Below, piece after piece: positions 55,778-63,632 of a DNA stretch of 64,000 bases. Origin of the DNA: Motilimonas cestriensis (GTDB taxonomy: Bacteria; Pseudomonadota; Gammaproteobacteria; Enterobacterales; CBDFNC01); NCBI RefSeq assembly GCF_021295315.1, contig NZ_JAIMJA010000004.1, forward strand, positions 1-64,000, written 5' to 3'. Position 1 is the first letter of the stretch, and every line of letters begins with the position of its first letter. Made by a program: the position numbers and the translations under genes. A model generated the notes under the pieces. That model was not told the origin of the DNA. It made no database searches and saw only the letters and a program-made list of their open reading frames with translations.

Positions 55778-56404
55778 TTAATCCTTTTTCTTGTTGATAA
55801 TATCTCTACCAGATACTTGCCCAACGGAAGAATTGAAATTTTGGTTCACAGAGTTTTTCTCTGATTGTTCATGATGTTCGTCCTGCAAGCCATGTTGTTC
55901 AATGATTTTTCTTTTCCCCCTTTCTAGACTTTCTCTAAGGTCTCCTGTTGCGCGTTCTAACATAGAATTATTATAAGTTAGCTTTAGAAGCCCTATTGCC
56001 TTATCGATGCTCGTCCACCGTTCACTAGAATCTGAAATATGGCATACATGATTGTATACCTTTGAAAAAGTATCAATTGCCACTTTTACAATTGGCTGCT
56101 GGTACATTTTATGACTTTTTTTCAACTGCATAGTGATATCACTAGCGAGTTTGGGATCGATCTCTTCAGTAGTTAAATCAGAATTCTGCGACATAGTCCG
56201 CTGAGATTCACCAGTGAGAAGCCAGTTGAGATCAACTCCAAATGTATCGTGAAGTCTGATTAGAGCCTCTGCACCAGGTAACTGTTTTCCAGAAACATAG
56301 TTCTGCAATGAACGGTATGGAATTTTTGTGTGTATTGATGCCTCCTTAAGGGATAATTTTTGGTCATCAATAACGTCTCTTAAACGCTCACTTACTAAGC
56401 TCAT
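55778..56404 (-). CDS. Phage-type repressor (XRE helix-turn-helix)
   Basis: A 208-residue protein. The N-terminal helix-turn-helix (LSLKEASIHTKIPYRSLQNY, then VSGKQLPGAEALIRLHDTFG) is of the XRE/cI type and ends in DLNWLLTGE. There is no S24 peptidase domain, so it is not a self-cleaving repressor. The C-terminal tail carries the QV-RDI motif shared with the next gene. It is divergent from the early operon across a strong promoter with a palindrome, its probable operator. It maintains the quiescent state of the element. Confidence 0.82.
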   Translation of the reverse strand: MSLVSERLRDVIDDQKLSLKEASIHTKIPYRSLQNYVSGKQLPGAEALIRLHDTFGVDLNWLLTGESQRTMSQNSDLTTEEIDPKLASDITMQLKKSHKMYQQPIVKVAIDTFSKVYNHVCHISDSSERWTSIDKAIGLLKLTYNNSMLERATGDLRESLERGKRKIIEQHGLQDEHHEQSEKNSVNQNFNSSVGQVSGRDIINKKKD

Positions 56405-56461
56405 AAGACCTCTTTGGGTGTTTTTGTGAAAAATAATGCGCTAATCGCACATAAAAAGGTG

Positions 56462-56490
56462 TTGACATAACCTTATAAGGTTTTTATATT
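56462..56490 (+). promoter_or_regulatory. Early promoter with palindromic operator
   Basis: TTGACA (56462-56467), 17-bp spacer, TATATT (56485-56490), a near-consensus sigma70 promoter for the rightward early genes. The spacer holds the 14-bp palindrome AACCTTATAAGGTT (56469-56482), a candidate repressor site. The word GGTGTT recurs on the plus strand at about 56419, 56458 and 56502 and could be further operator half-sites. Confidence 0.7.
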
Positions 56491-56555
56491 GCACATTATT
56501 AGGTGTTTATCATCTTAATAATTCATATAACAAACACATAATGAGGTGTATCACA

Positions 56556-56789
56556 ATGAACGTCAATACATTGCAACCAAGTCGTGAGCTATATAACCAA
56601 GTTCGAGCGGCTTTCATTCTCAAAGGATCATCGCTGTCATCATGGTGCGGCAGTAATGACATCAAGCAGCAAAATGCTATGTCATGTTTAGTTGGTACTT
56701 GGAATGGACCTAAAGGCAAAGCACTGCGTGAAAAACTAATCATGGCATCTGGCATTTCTCAACTCCCTGAATTGAAGCAAGCAGTTTAA
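56556..56789 (+). CDS. Small Cro/Ner-like regulator
   Basis: A 77-residue protein. NQVRAAFILKGSSLSSWC and NAMSCLVGTWNGPKGKALREKL form a helix-turn-helix-like pattern as in Ner/Nlp regulators of Mu-like phages. It is the first early gene and probably turns down both divergent promoters. Start at the ATG at 56556, with GAGGTG upstream. Confidence 0.6.
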   Translation: MNVNTLQPSRELYNQVRAAFILKGSSLSSWCGSNDIKQQNAMSCLVGTWNGPKGKALREKLIMASGISQLPELKQAV

Positions 56790-56873
56790 TCATAGTGATT
56801 TTATTGAAACAGAAAAGCGCAATTAATAACTGTATTTGGAATGTGCTTAATCACAATTTCAGAGGAATTTCCA

Positions 56874-57359
56874 ATGACTAGAACGAGTCTACAAAAACAC
56901 CAAGCGGTTTCTATTCCTCATGCTATTGAGCTGTGTTTAGAAGTGGCTAGAAAAAAGAAAAACTTCAGCATTGATCGCGTGGCCGATGGGATGGGCCTTG
57001 CTAATAAATGGATCATTTATAAATGGATGGAGTCAGGTCGCTTGCCAGCTCTAATGATTCGCCCTTTAGAGCAGACTTGCGGTGCTGATTTTGTTACTCG
57101 CTATCTCGGCCATGCAGCTCACAAACTACTCATTGATATACCTACGGGCCGAAGTGTTAAACCTGTTGATATTAATGTATTGCACGCTTCATTTTCACAG
57201 GGCATCACACTACTACTGTCATTCTATGAGGGAGTAGCAAACCAAGCGGAGACTATCGCAGCGTTAAATCAATTAATGGAGGGCGTTGCTTGGCATCACA
57301 AGAACGTAGAGCAACATAGCCAGCCACAACTTGATTTATGTGGAGACGACAATGAATAA
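56874..57359 (+). CDS. Early DNA-binding regulator, CII-like
   Basis: A 161-residue protein with an N-terminal helix-turn-helix-like region (FSIDRVADGMGLANKWIIYKWM) followed by LPALMIRPLEQTCGADFVTRYL. It resembles the CII/replication-activator type of small phage regulators. The start at 56874 follows AGAGGA. It overlaps the next gene by 8 nt (ATGAATAA type). Confidence 0.55.
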   Translation: MTRTSLQKHQAVSIPHAIELCLEVARKKKNFSIDRVADGMGLANKWIIYKWMESGRLPALMIRPLEQTCGADFVTRYLGHAAHKLLIDIPTGRSVKPVDINVLHASFSQGITLLLSFYEGVANQAETIAALNQLMEGVAWHHKNVEQHSQPQLDLCGDDNE

Positions 57360-57690
57360 CGAATATTTGAGCTTAGCAATTCAGAAGCTTCTTGAAGGGC
57401 TGACGTTAAACGAAGCCAAGCATTTACTTAATCAAGCACAGCAAGATTATGAGATAGGGATTAATCGCTCACAGGTAAAGCAAACTAAGCCTTATTGCGA
57501 AAATGCTTATCGAAAACCCAAGCCGAGCAAGATCCAGCAGGATGCTGAAGTCGAGGCTTTCATCTTAAATCAACATTACATGACCCAAACCGAGATGTTG
57601 AAGCTATTAAAGGCAAAATTTGGCGCTTATAGGGCTCCCAGCAAATCAGGGCTCAATCGCTATCTGAAAGGCTTAAGGGGGGCTAAATGA
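57352..57690 (+). CDS. Small early protein of unknown function
   Basis: A 112-residue protein, charged and helical. The C-terminal 50 residues (EAFILNQHYMTQTEMLKLL, then FGAYRAPSKSGLNRYLKGL) resemble a resolvase-like or terminase-small-type helix-turn-helix, but the match is weak. Start at the ATG at 57352, with GGAG upstream. It overlaps both neighbours. Confidence 0.5.
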   Translation: MNNEYLSLAIQKLLEGLTLNEAKHLLNQAQQDYEIGINRSQVKQTKPYCENAYRKPKPSKIQQDAEVEAFILNQHYMTQTEMLKLLKAKFGAYRAPSKSGLNRYLKGLRGAK

Positions 57691-58340
57691 GCTTACAAAT
57701 CCCTAAAGCTAAAAATGCTGAAACGTTAGTCAAAGCAGAAGCTTTATTCCAGCTGGTTGCTGAATGCGGTCAACGTGGGATCACGCTGGCAGAGTTGCAT
57801 AAGCACTCAGGGTTGCCGCGTTCAACTGTTTATCGAGTGCTATCTGCATGGCAGTACTTGGAGTGGCTTGAGACAAGCACTAACAACGGACGTTCTGAGT
57901 GCTGGCGGGTGTCGGATAAATTATTGAAATTTGCACATCAGCATAGACGCAATGCCCTTAGCCAAACCACCCAAAGCCATTATTTTCCGATGACGGAGGA
58001 TGAACATATGGAATTTGATTTTCAAAAGAAGCAGCGCTCAGATGTGGCTGTTAAAGCGGTTAATCTTTTTCACCTTGTTGCAACTAAGGATCTAGCAGGT
58101 AAAACGCTGGATGAGCTGCAATATCTTTCAGGCTATTCACGCTCAACAACTTATCGATTGCTGTGTACTTGGGAGCGATTGGGTTGGCTTAAAAGTATCG
58201 CTGTCGATGGCAGAACAGAAAAATGGTTTATCTCAAGCAAGTTACTGGAGCTAGCACATCAGCATAGGCGAGAAACCCTCGCTCAAGTAAAAAAAATTGA
58301 AACGGATTATCAACAAATGACCGGAGAGGTATTGATATGA
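57687..58340 (+). CDS. Tandem winged-helix (IclR-type) early protein
   Basis: A 217-residue protein made of two copies of a winged-helix unit. Copy 1 holds LFQLVAECGQRGITLAELHK and GLPRSTVYRVLSAWQYLEWL, copy 2 LFHLVATKDLAGKTLDELQ and GYSRSTTYRLLCTWERLGWL. Each ends with KLL-x2-AHQHRR. The HTH with R/S-S-T-x-Y-R is the IclR N-terminal type. It probably binds a repeated or palindromic site within the element. ATGA overlap with the preceding gene. Confidence 0.7.
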   Translation: MSLQIPKAKNAETLVKAEALFQLVAECGQRGITLAELHKHSGLPRSTVYRVLSAWQYLEWLETSTNNGRSECWRVSDKLLKFAHQHRRNALSQTTQSHYFPMTEDEHMEFDFQKKQRSDVAVKAVNLFHLVATKDLAGKTLDELQYLSGYSRSTTYRLLCTWERLGWLKSIAVDGRTEKWFISSKLLELAHQHRRETLAQVKKIETDYQQMTGEVLI

Positions 58341-59293
58341 ATAGCAATGAATTAATACAAGCTGTTCAGCAAAAGCAGCTTGAGCAGACTCAAGAAGGTG
58401 AGCAAGAGCACTTAGATGCCATTGTCCAAAATCTAGCATCAGGCAGTCGAGACAGCGCTATCGCATCAATAGGTATGCTCGCGGGTCGAGCTCAAATGGC
58501 ACAGGCTATCGCTGGTTTTTCCTCCGTCGTCAATATTGTCACATTGCGTAAAGTAAAAGAATCAAAGGGTTACAAATCATTAAAAGGTTTAAAAAGTCCC
58601 GACGGAGGAATTTTAACAGGCACTTGGGAGGAGTTTTGCTCTTTGATTGGCGCATCAAAGTCATCTTTAGATGAAAGGTTAAAAAATGCTGACTATTTTG
58701 GAGAACAAGTTTTCGAGTCTCTGACAGCTATCGGTATGGGAGTGAGAGACTTTAGAAAACTGCGCAAACTACCGGAAGAAGAGCTCAAGGCCTTAGTAGA
58801 TGGCGACAGTCTGAAGGTTTCTGACAAAGAAGAGGCGTTGGATATCATTGAAGAAATGGCCGTGAAGCACCGCGCTGAAGCTAATGCGCTCAACGACAAA
58901 ATAAAATCTCTGGAGCAAAAGTCAAAAGCAGCAGATCAACTGCTTGAGAGCAAAAATAAAAAATTTCTTAAGCTTGAGTTGGAACTTGAAGAAGCAAAAG
59001 GAAAAGGCACTCCAGCAAGGTTAAAACAGCTTGAAGAACAAAAGAATCAATCCCTTAGCCAAGCTTTACTTGATGCTAAATTTGCCGTTTTCTCAGGACT
59101 TGCTGCGTTTGAAGATGCCGTAAGAGCGGTACAAGACTCATCTCACCCTTGCGATTTAGACACAGAGTATGAATCAACAATGCAACAAATAGTCTCTCGT
59201 TTAATGGAAGGGAGCGCCAGCCTAGGCCTTGATCAAACTGTTATTGATGCACTGAATAGCGAGCTTGCGTTATATCAAGGGGTAAATGAGTAA
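58337..59293 (+). CDS. Coiled-coil early protein
   Basis: A 318-residue protein with a long coiled coil at about residues 180-240 (EANALNDKIKSLEQKSKAAD, then LKLELELEEAKGKG). The N-terminal half contains GTWEEFCSLIGASKSSLDER, similar to phage early proteins that precede the transposase in BcepMu-type elements. No enzymatic motif. It overlaps both neighbours by a few bases, and is probably a cofactor or regulator of transposition. Confidence 0.5.
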   Translation: MNSNELIQAVQQKQLEQTQEGEQEHLDAIVQNLASGSRDSAIASIGMLAGRAQMAQAIAGFSSVVNIVTLRKVKESKGYKSLKGLKSPDGGILTGTWEEFCSLIGASKSSLDERLKNADYFGEQVFESLTAIGMGVRDFRKLRKLPEEELKALVDGDSLKVSDKEEALDIIEEMAVKHRAEANALNDKIKSLEQKSKAADQLLESKNKKFLKLELELEEAKGKGTPARLKQLEEQKNQSLSQALLDAKFAVFSGLAAFEDAVRAVQDSSHPCDLDTEYESTMQQIVSRLMEGSASLGLDQTVIDALNSELALYQGVNE

Positions 59294-61056
59294 TGATGAC
59301 CGAGTCACAACTGTATCAAGTGCGGTATCTTGGGCATGTCGCCAAAGAGTTAGATGCGGCAACACATGGCAAGCAAGGCGGTATCATTGAACGGGCCAGT
59401 AAACATCTTAACTTAGCGACAAGCTCTATTTACGAAAAGCTTGGTCAAATAGGATGGCAATCTAGCCGTAAGCCGCGCTCGGATAAGGGGGTCTCGAAAA
59501 TTGATGAATCATCAGCTGCTTGGGTCTCAAACCTTATCCTACAGTCAGAGCGTCAGAATAATAAGTCGTTAATGTCTGTTGAAGACGCTATTGATATTGC
59601 TTTTGCAAACGGCAAGCTTAGTGAAAAATGTTCGGCTAAAACCATGCTGAGAAAGATGGAAGATTTTGGCGTTCATCCTAAGCAAATTAAGGCTCGCCCA
59701 GTTACCCGTACCATGAGCAGTCGCCACCCAAACCATGTTTGGCAATTTGATGTATCGCTGTGCGTGCTCTATTACTTGAAAAACAATGACGGTTTACAGG
59801 TAATGGAGGAAAGCGAGTTTTATAAAAATAAACCTCAAAACATTGAAAATATTAAGAATGATCGGGTACTAAGGTATTTGGTAACAGACCACTATAGTGG
59901 GGCCTTTCACTTGAGCTACATCATGTCGCCAGGTGAAACGGTAGAAGCCATCACCCAATTTTTGATCGAAGCGTTCACCAAACGCTCAGACGCAGAATTG
60001 TTACATGGTATCCCGTATATGTTGATTTGGGATGCAGGATCAGCTAACCAAGCAACGGTAACGAAAAGTATATTGGATAAGCTGGATATTCAGCATGAAG
60101 CGCACACGCCGGGCAAGCCTTGGGCTAAAGGTCAAGTCGAAAGCATGCACAATGTCATTGAGAAAAAATTTGAGTCTCGGTTGGCGTTCATGGCTGTTAA
60201 CAATGTGGATGAGCTGAACAGAATGGCGACTCAATGGTCAGTCGGCTTCCAAAGTAATGCCATCCATACTCGCCATAAAAAAACGCGCTACGGCTTATGG
60301 CAGACAATTAGCCCTGAGCAGCTAAGGATAGCCCCAGACATGTCGGTCATCCAAAGTTTTGCTCAAACCCGAAGAGTTGAACGAACGGTGAAGGCTAATG
60401 ATCTGAGCATTACGTTTGTACCAAAAAAAGGCCTAGGGTCAATGACCTATTCTTTACATCACTTAAGCAATGTTCATGCTGGCGGAAAAGTCTTTGTGAG
60501 TGTGAACTTGTATCGCTGCCCTGCAATCGATGTTGAAGTCGCGGACGAACATGGTGAATTACATAGTTATGTGGTTGAGCCTACCGAAAAAGATGAAGCA
60601 GGCTTCCCAGTTAACGCTCCTGTCTACGGGGAAATGCGCAAAGCTATCGCAGAAACACGGCCTCAAAAAAATAGAAAGCAGATGGATACAGCTGCTTGGG
60701 GAACAAGCGATCCCCTTGAGATAAAAAAAGCCCGCAAAGGCAAGCGAGGAGCTATTGCATTTAGTGGCGACATTAACCCTATGGCAGATGTAGAACAGCA
60801 GTGCTCACCACATTTTATGCAACGTCTAGGCACACCACATCGGCTAGAAGCAGTACACGTTAATGAGGTTGTTCTCAGTGATATTCAGGCATGGAAGCAC
60901 TTAGCTTCAGAGTTAAGCGTGAAAGGCGCTGCGTTAACAGCCTATAAGAAGATACTTAAACAACAATATCCCAATGGTGTAACTAGCGCTCAATTGGATC
61001 AATTTGTCGAAGAAATGGAGGTGAAAAATGTTACCGCTCAAGCAACAGCTCTTTGA
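59293..61056 (+). CDS. DDE transposase of a Mu/BcepMu-like element
   Basis: A 587-residue integrase-core transposase. N-terminal helix-turn-helix regions at about 30-60 and 95-125. The DDE triad is D153 (WQFDVSL), D247 (LIWDAGSANQ) and E283 (GQVESMHNVIEKKF). A C-terminal basic segment (KKARKGKRG) is present. It cuts and joins element ends with the AAA+ partner encoded downstream, with which it overlaps by 29 nt. Distinct from the TnsB-like enzyme elsewhere in this window. Confidence 0.85.
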   Translation: MMTESQLYQVRYLGHVAKELDAATHGKQGGIIERASKHLNLATSSIYEKLGQIGWQSSRKPRSDKGVSKIDESSAAWVSNLILQSERQNNKSLMSVEDAIDIAFANGKLSEKCSAKTMLRKMEDFGVHPKQIKARPVTRTMSSRHPNHVWQFDVSLCVLYYLKNNDGLQVMEESEFYKNKPQNIENIKNDRVLRYLVTDHYSGAFHLSYIMSPGETVEAITQFLIEAFTKRSDAELLHGIPYMLIWDAGSANQATVTKSILDKLDIQHEAHTPGKPWAKGQVESMHNVIEKKFESRLAFMAVNNVDELNRMATQWSVGFQSNAIHTRHKKTRYGLWQTISPEQLRIAPDMSVIQSFAQTRRVERTVKANDLSITFVPKKGLGSMTYSLHHLSNVHAGGKVFVSVNLYRCPAIDVEVADEHGELHSYVVEPTEKDEAGFPVNAPVYGEMRKAIAETRPQKNRKQMDTAAWGTSDPLEIKKARKGKRGAIAFSGDINPMADVEQQCSPHFMQRLGTPHRLEAVHVNEVVLSDIQAWKHLASELSVKGAALTAYKKILKQQYPNGVTSAQLDQFVEEMEVKNVTAQATAL

Positions 61057-62137
61057 TGCAGGGTTAACAATCAGTGATCTTGCTGCGGAGATGAGCTTTC
61101 ATTACCCCATTGTTCATAAAGCACTGCATCACGGTATTTTGCCAGTTAAAAAACGAATGCAATTTATTGAAGAAGTGGATGCCTTTTTATCTCGGCATAA
61201 ATTAGAAACAGGAAGTGTCTGGTCAGAGTCCGCCAACCCTGACCAGACGAGCCTCCAAAAACAACAACCTATGTATGATTTTGATTCGGAGACCACTATG
61301 TTAACACAAGCCAGCCTTAAGCACTTTAAGCTGTTTAGAAACCCTTTTATTAACGATATTAGAGAAGCTAAGGACGTGTATTTAAGCGACGGCAATAGCT
61401 ATGTACTTGCAGCAATGCGTGATGCCGCAAGAAACCAAGGAATCTTAGCCTTGATTGGTGAATCGGGCGCGGGAAAAAGCGTACTCCGAAAACAACTAAT
61501 TGAAGATCTAAACCATGATGGTGATGTATCCATCATTCAGCCTCGGATTATTGATAAAACTAGTGCGACTGCTGGCGGGTTATGTGATGCCATCATTGCG
61601 GACATCAGTAGTGATTCTCCTAAGCGGTCGATGGAAGCCAAAGCGAGACAAGTTGAAAGCTTGCTGCGCACGGCCTCTCAAGGGGGCCAGCGTCATGTGA
61701 TGATCATTGAAGAAGCGCATGACTTGTCGGTTCCCGTATTGAAGTATTTAAAACGTTTTTGGGAACTAGAAGATGGCTTCTCAAAGCTGTTAGGTATCAT
61801 TTTGATTGGGCAAACAGAGCTTGGAATCAAGCTTAATGAAGGTAAGTTTTATTCGCTTCGTGAATTTATCCGCCGTTGCATGGTTGAGCACATGGACGAC
61901 CTAAGCATTGATATACAACCTTATCTAGCTCATAAATTTAAACGCTCGGGTGGTCAGTGGGAAAAAATAATGACCACCGATAGCTTTGAAGCCATTAAAC
62001 AACGACTAACGCGCAAACAAGGGAACCTAAGCATGATGTACCCGCAGATTGTTAATAATCTTGTATCAAACGCAATGAATTTAGCACAAGAGCTTGATGA
62101 GCCACTTGTCACTGCCGATATCGTTAAGGAGTGTTAA
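61028..62137 (+). CDS. AAA+ transposition ATPase (MuB/TnpB-like)
   Basis: A 369-residue protein. The N-terminal helix-turn-helix (LTISDLAAEMSFHYPIVHKAL) is followed by an ExeA-like AAA+ domain: Walker A GESGAGKS (144-151), Walker B HVMIIEEAHD. It would bind target DNA and deliver the transposase, avoiding self-insertion as MuB does. GGAGGTG precedes the ATG, which lies inside the transposase gene. Confidence 0.85.
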   Translation: MLPLKQQLFDAGLTISDLAAEMSFHYPIVHKALHHGILPVKKRMQFIEEVDAFLSRHKLETGSVWSESANPDQTSLQKQQPMYDFDSETTMLTQASLKHFKLFRNPFINDIREAKDVYLSDGNSYVLAAMRDAARNQGILALIGESGAGKSVLRKQLIEDLNHDGDVSIIQPRIIDKTSATAGGLCDAIIADISSDSPKRSMEAKARQVESLLRTASQGGQRHVMIIEEAHDLSVPVLKYLKRFWELEDGFSKLLGIILIGQTELGIKLNEGKFYSLREFIRRCMVEHMDDLSIDIQPYLAHKFKRSGGQWEKIMTTDSFEAIKQRLTRKQGNLSMMYPQIVNNLVSNAMNLAQELDEPLVTADIVKEC

Positions 62138-62139
62138 TC

Positions 62140-62385
62140 ATGGATCGGATGGATCAGGTTTTTCAGCAAGCTCTCAACAAGCACGGCGACATGATGCTTG
62201 ACAGTAGCAGCGGGCTCAATAATGTCAAATTAGGCCTAGAGTCATTGGAGTTGATCACTCAATTCATCGAAATATCAAATGGCTTGCACGACATTTTCCC
62301 CACGTCGCTGGCTCAGATGTTGACTAATGTGCAGATGATGCTGCATATCGGTATCGATCAAATCACCGCGCATACGACGGCATAG
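62140..62385 (+). CDS. Small early protein A (paralogous pair)
   Basis: An 81-residue protein with a helical body: GLNNVKLGLESLELITQFIE then NGLHDIFPTSLAQMLTNVQM. It aligns along its length with the next gene product. Position 2 nt after the AAA+ gene in the same operon, with AAGGAG before the ATG at 62140. Function unknown. Confidence 0.55.
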   Translation: MDRMDQVFQQALNKHGDMMLDSSSGLNNVKLGLESLELITQFIEISNGLHDIFPTSLAQMLTNVQMMLHIGIDQITAHTTA

Positions 62386-62437
62386 TTTGGCTCACGGCTG
62401 CATAACGATGACAATGCACCTAATAGGAATACTACGA

Positions 62438-62671
62438 ATGGAAAGTGGATTAGAAAAAGCAGTGTTAACTAACTGCCATAGCGTTTTTTACTCTCATGGT
62501 ATGGAAAACATCAGAGCAGGGATTGATTCCCTTGAAATCATCATACAGATGATTGAAACATCGCCCGGCTTACATGATATGTCGCCAAAAGCGATGGCTA
62601 AAATACTCATGAATATCGAAATGCTACTGAATGTGGGATTTGACCAAATGAAGGCGCAAACAACAAATTAG
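62438..62671 (+). CDS. Small early protein B (paralogous pair)
   Basis: A 77-residue protein, the sequence-related second copy of the pair: GMENIRAGIDSLEIIIQMIE then PGLHDMSPKAMAKILMNIEM and a closing DQMKAQTTN (compare DQITAHTTA in copy A). The shared pattern is G-x2-N-x5-S-L-E-x-I-x-Q-x-I-E...G-L-H-D. Probably a duplication; the ATG at 62438 follows AGGA. Unknown role. Confidence 0.5.
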   Translation: MESGLEKAVLTNCHSVFYSHGMENIRAGIDSLEIIIQMIETSPGLHDMSPKAMAKILMNIEMLLNVGFDQMKAQTTN

Positions 62672-62685
62672 CCATGAGCGCCTGA

Positions 62686-62728
62686 GCGCCATTGTAAGCA
62701 GTTTTATCACTTCAGCTTACGATGGCGC
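62686..62728 (+). terminator. Hairpin ending the early operon
   Basis: GCGCCATTGTAAGC and GCTTACGATGGCGC form a 14-position stem with one mismatch and a 15-nt loop, then ATTTAAAAAT. It probably terminates the early operon. The rest of the 316-bp gap (62672-62987) holds two copies of TTTAAACAGGGT (62762-62785) and nothing else I can name. Confidence 0.55.
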
Positions 62729-62987
62729 ATTTAAAAATAGTTGAACAAATCTGACGCGATTTAAACAGGGTTTAAACAGGGTTTGGTTTTGATGCGTGGC
62801 TAGAGGGGGCATTTTCGTTTCATTGCTGTAAATTTGCTGCTCAGAATAGGTTGCCATTTCCCCTCCGCCATTTTTAAGACCAAAGTAAAGGGAACCTTGT
62901 GGGGTTTACTTGCCCTACTCCATTGAGTGGGGCATTAAAGGTATGGCATGAATTTAGCGCTGGCGAATGATGGCGCGGTTTTGTCGT

Positions 62988-63575
62988 TCAGGCTTGCTCT
63001 TTAATGATGTTAATGCCGTTTTCTTGCAACACCTTTGAGGCATAGTCCATATAATCTTTTAAACCATCACCCAAAAAATATTCTTGCACGGCCATTAAGG
63101 TCTTGCTTTGCTCTTGAGGTGCAGATGCATACTCAGTATCTGTTTTAGCCATTTCTTCTGAGCCTTTCAGTAAATCCTCAGCCAACGCAACCATGTCAAT
63201 TTTTTCATCCATCTTAATTTTTCCGGTATGGGTAAGAACGAGTAAACTAGCACTCAAATTACTCAAACCTATGCTGTCGGAAAGTTCAATTTCTCCATTC
63301 TTTTGCCGATCAATATTAATCGTTCTCATATCTCTATTTATGGAAAAAAATTCATCCGGTGACATGTTGTGTGCATCAATTTCCCCTCTACTTAACAATG
63401 ATGTGTAAGAAGAAAATCTTTCATCTGGTTTTAGGGCTAAAGAGGTTGATGAGGCCGTGTTCTCAGTCATGCCCCCCTTTATTGGCGCACTACTATTTTC
63501 TAACATTTTTAGATTTTGTTGCATTGCGGGAAGTAAAGCACCTGAAATATCCATTACAGCACCCAATATTGACAA
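62988..63575 (-). CDS. Protein of unknown function
   Basis: A 195-residue soluble protein, Ser/Asp/Glu-rich, with a helical N-terminus (LGAVMDISGALLPAMQQNLK) and a Met/Asp-rich C-terminal part (DEKIDMVALAEDLLKGSEEM). It resembles secretion-associated or phage-adjacent hypothetical proteins only in style; I cannot name it. It is divergent from the exported protein gene, with 57 bp between the starts. Confidence 0.5.
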   Translation of the reverse strand: MSILGAVMDISGALLPAMQQNLKMLENSSAPIKGGMTENTASSTSLALKPDERFSSYTSLLSRGEIDAHNMSPDEFFSINRDMRTINIDRQKNGEIELSDSIGLSNLSASLLVLTHTGKIKMDEKIDMVALAEDLLKGSEEMAKTDTEYASAPQEQSKTLMAVQEYFLGDGLKDYMDYASKVLQENGINIIKEQA

Positions 63576-63632
63576 AGGAGTTATTAATGATAGTTTATAT
63601 CAAGTTGTTATAAAAATCACCAAGGAGCCATA

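Noticed and set aside
62755-62790. Repeated TTTAAACAGGGT near the end of the early operon, as a CRISPR or iteron array
   Set aside because: Only two copies with no spacers between; too short for a CRISPR or origin.
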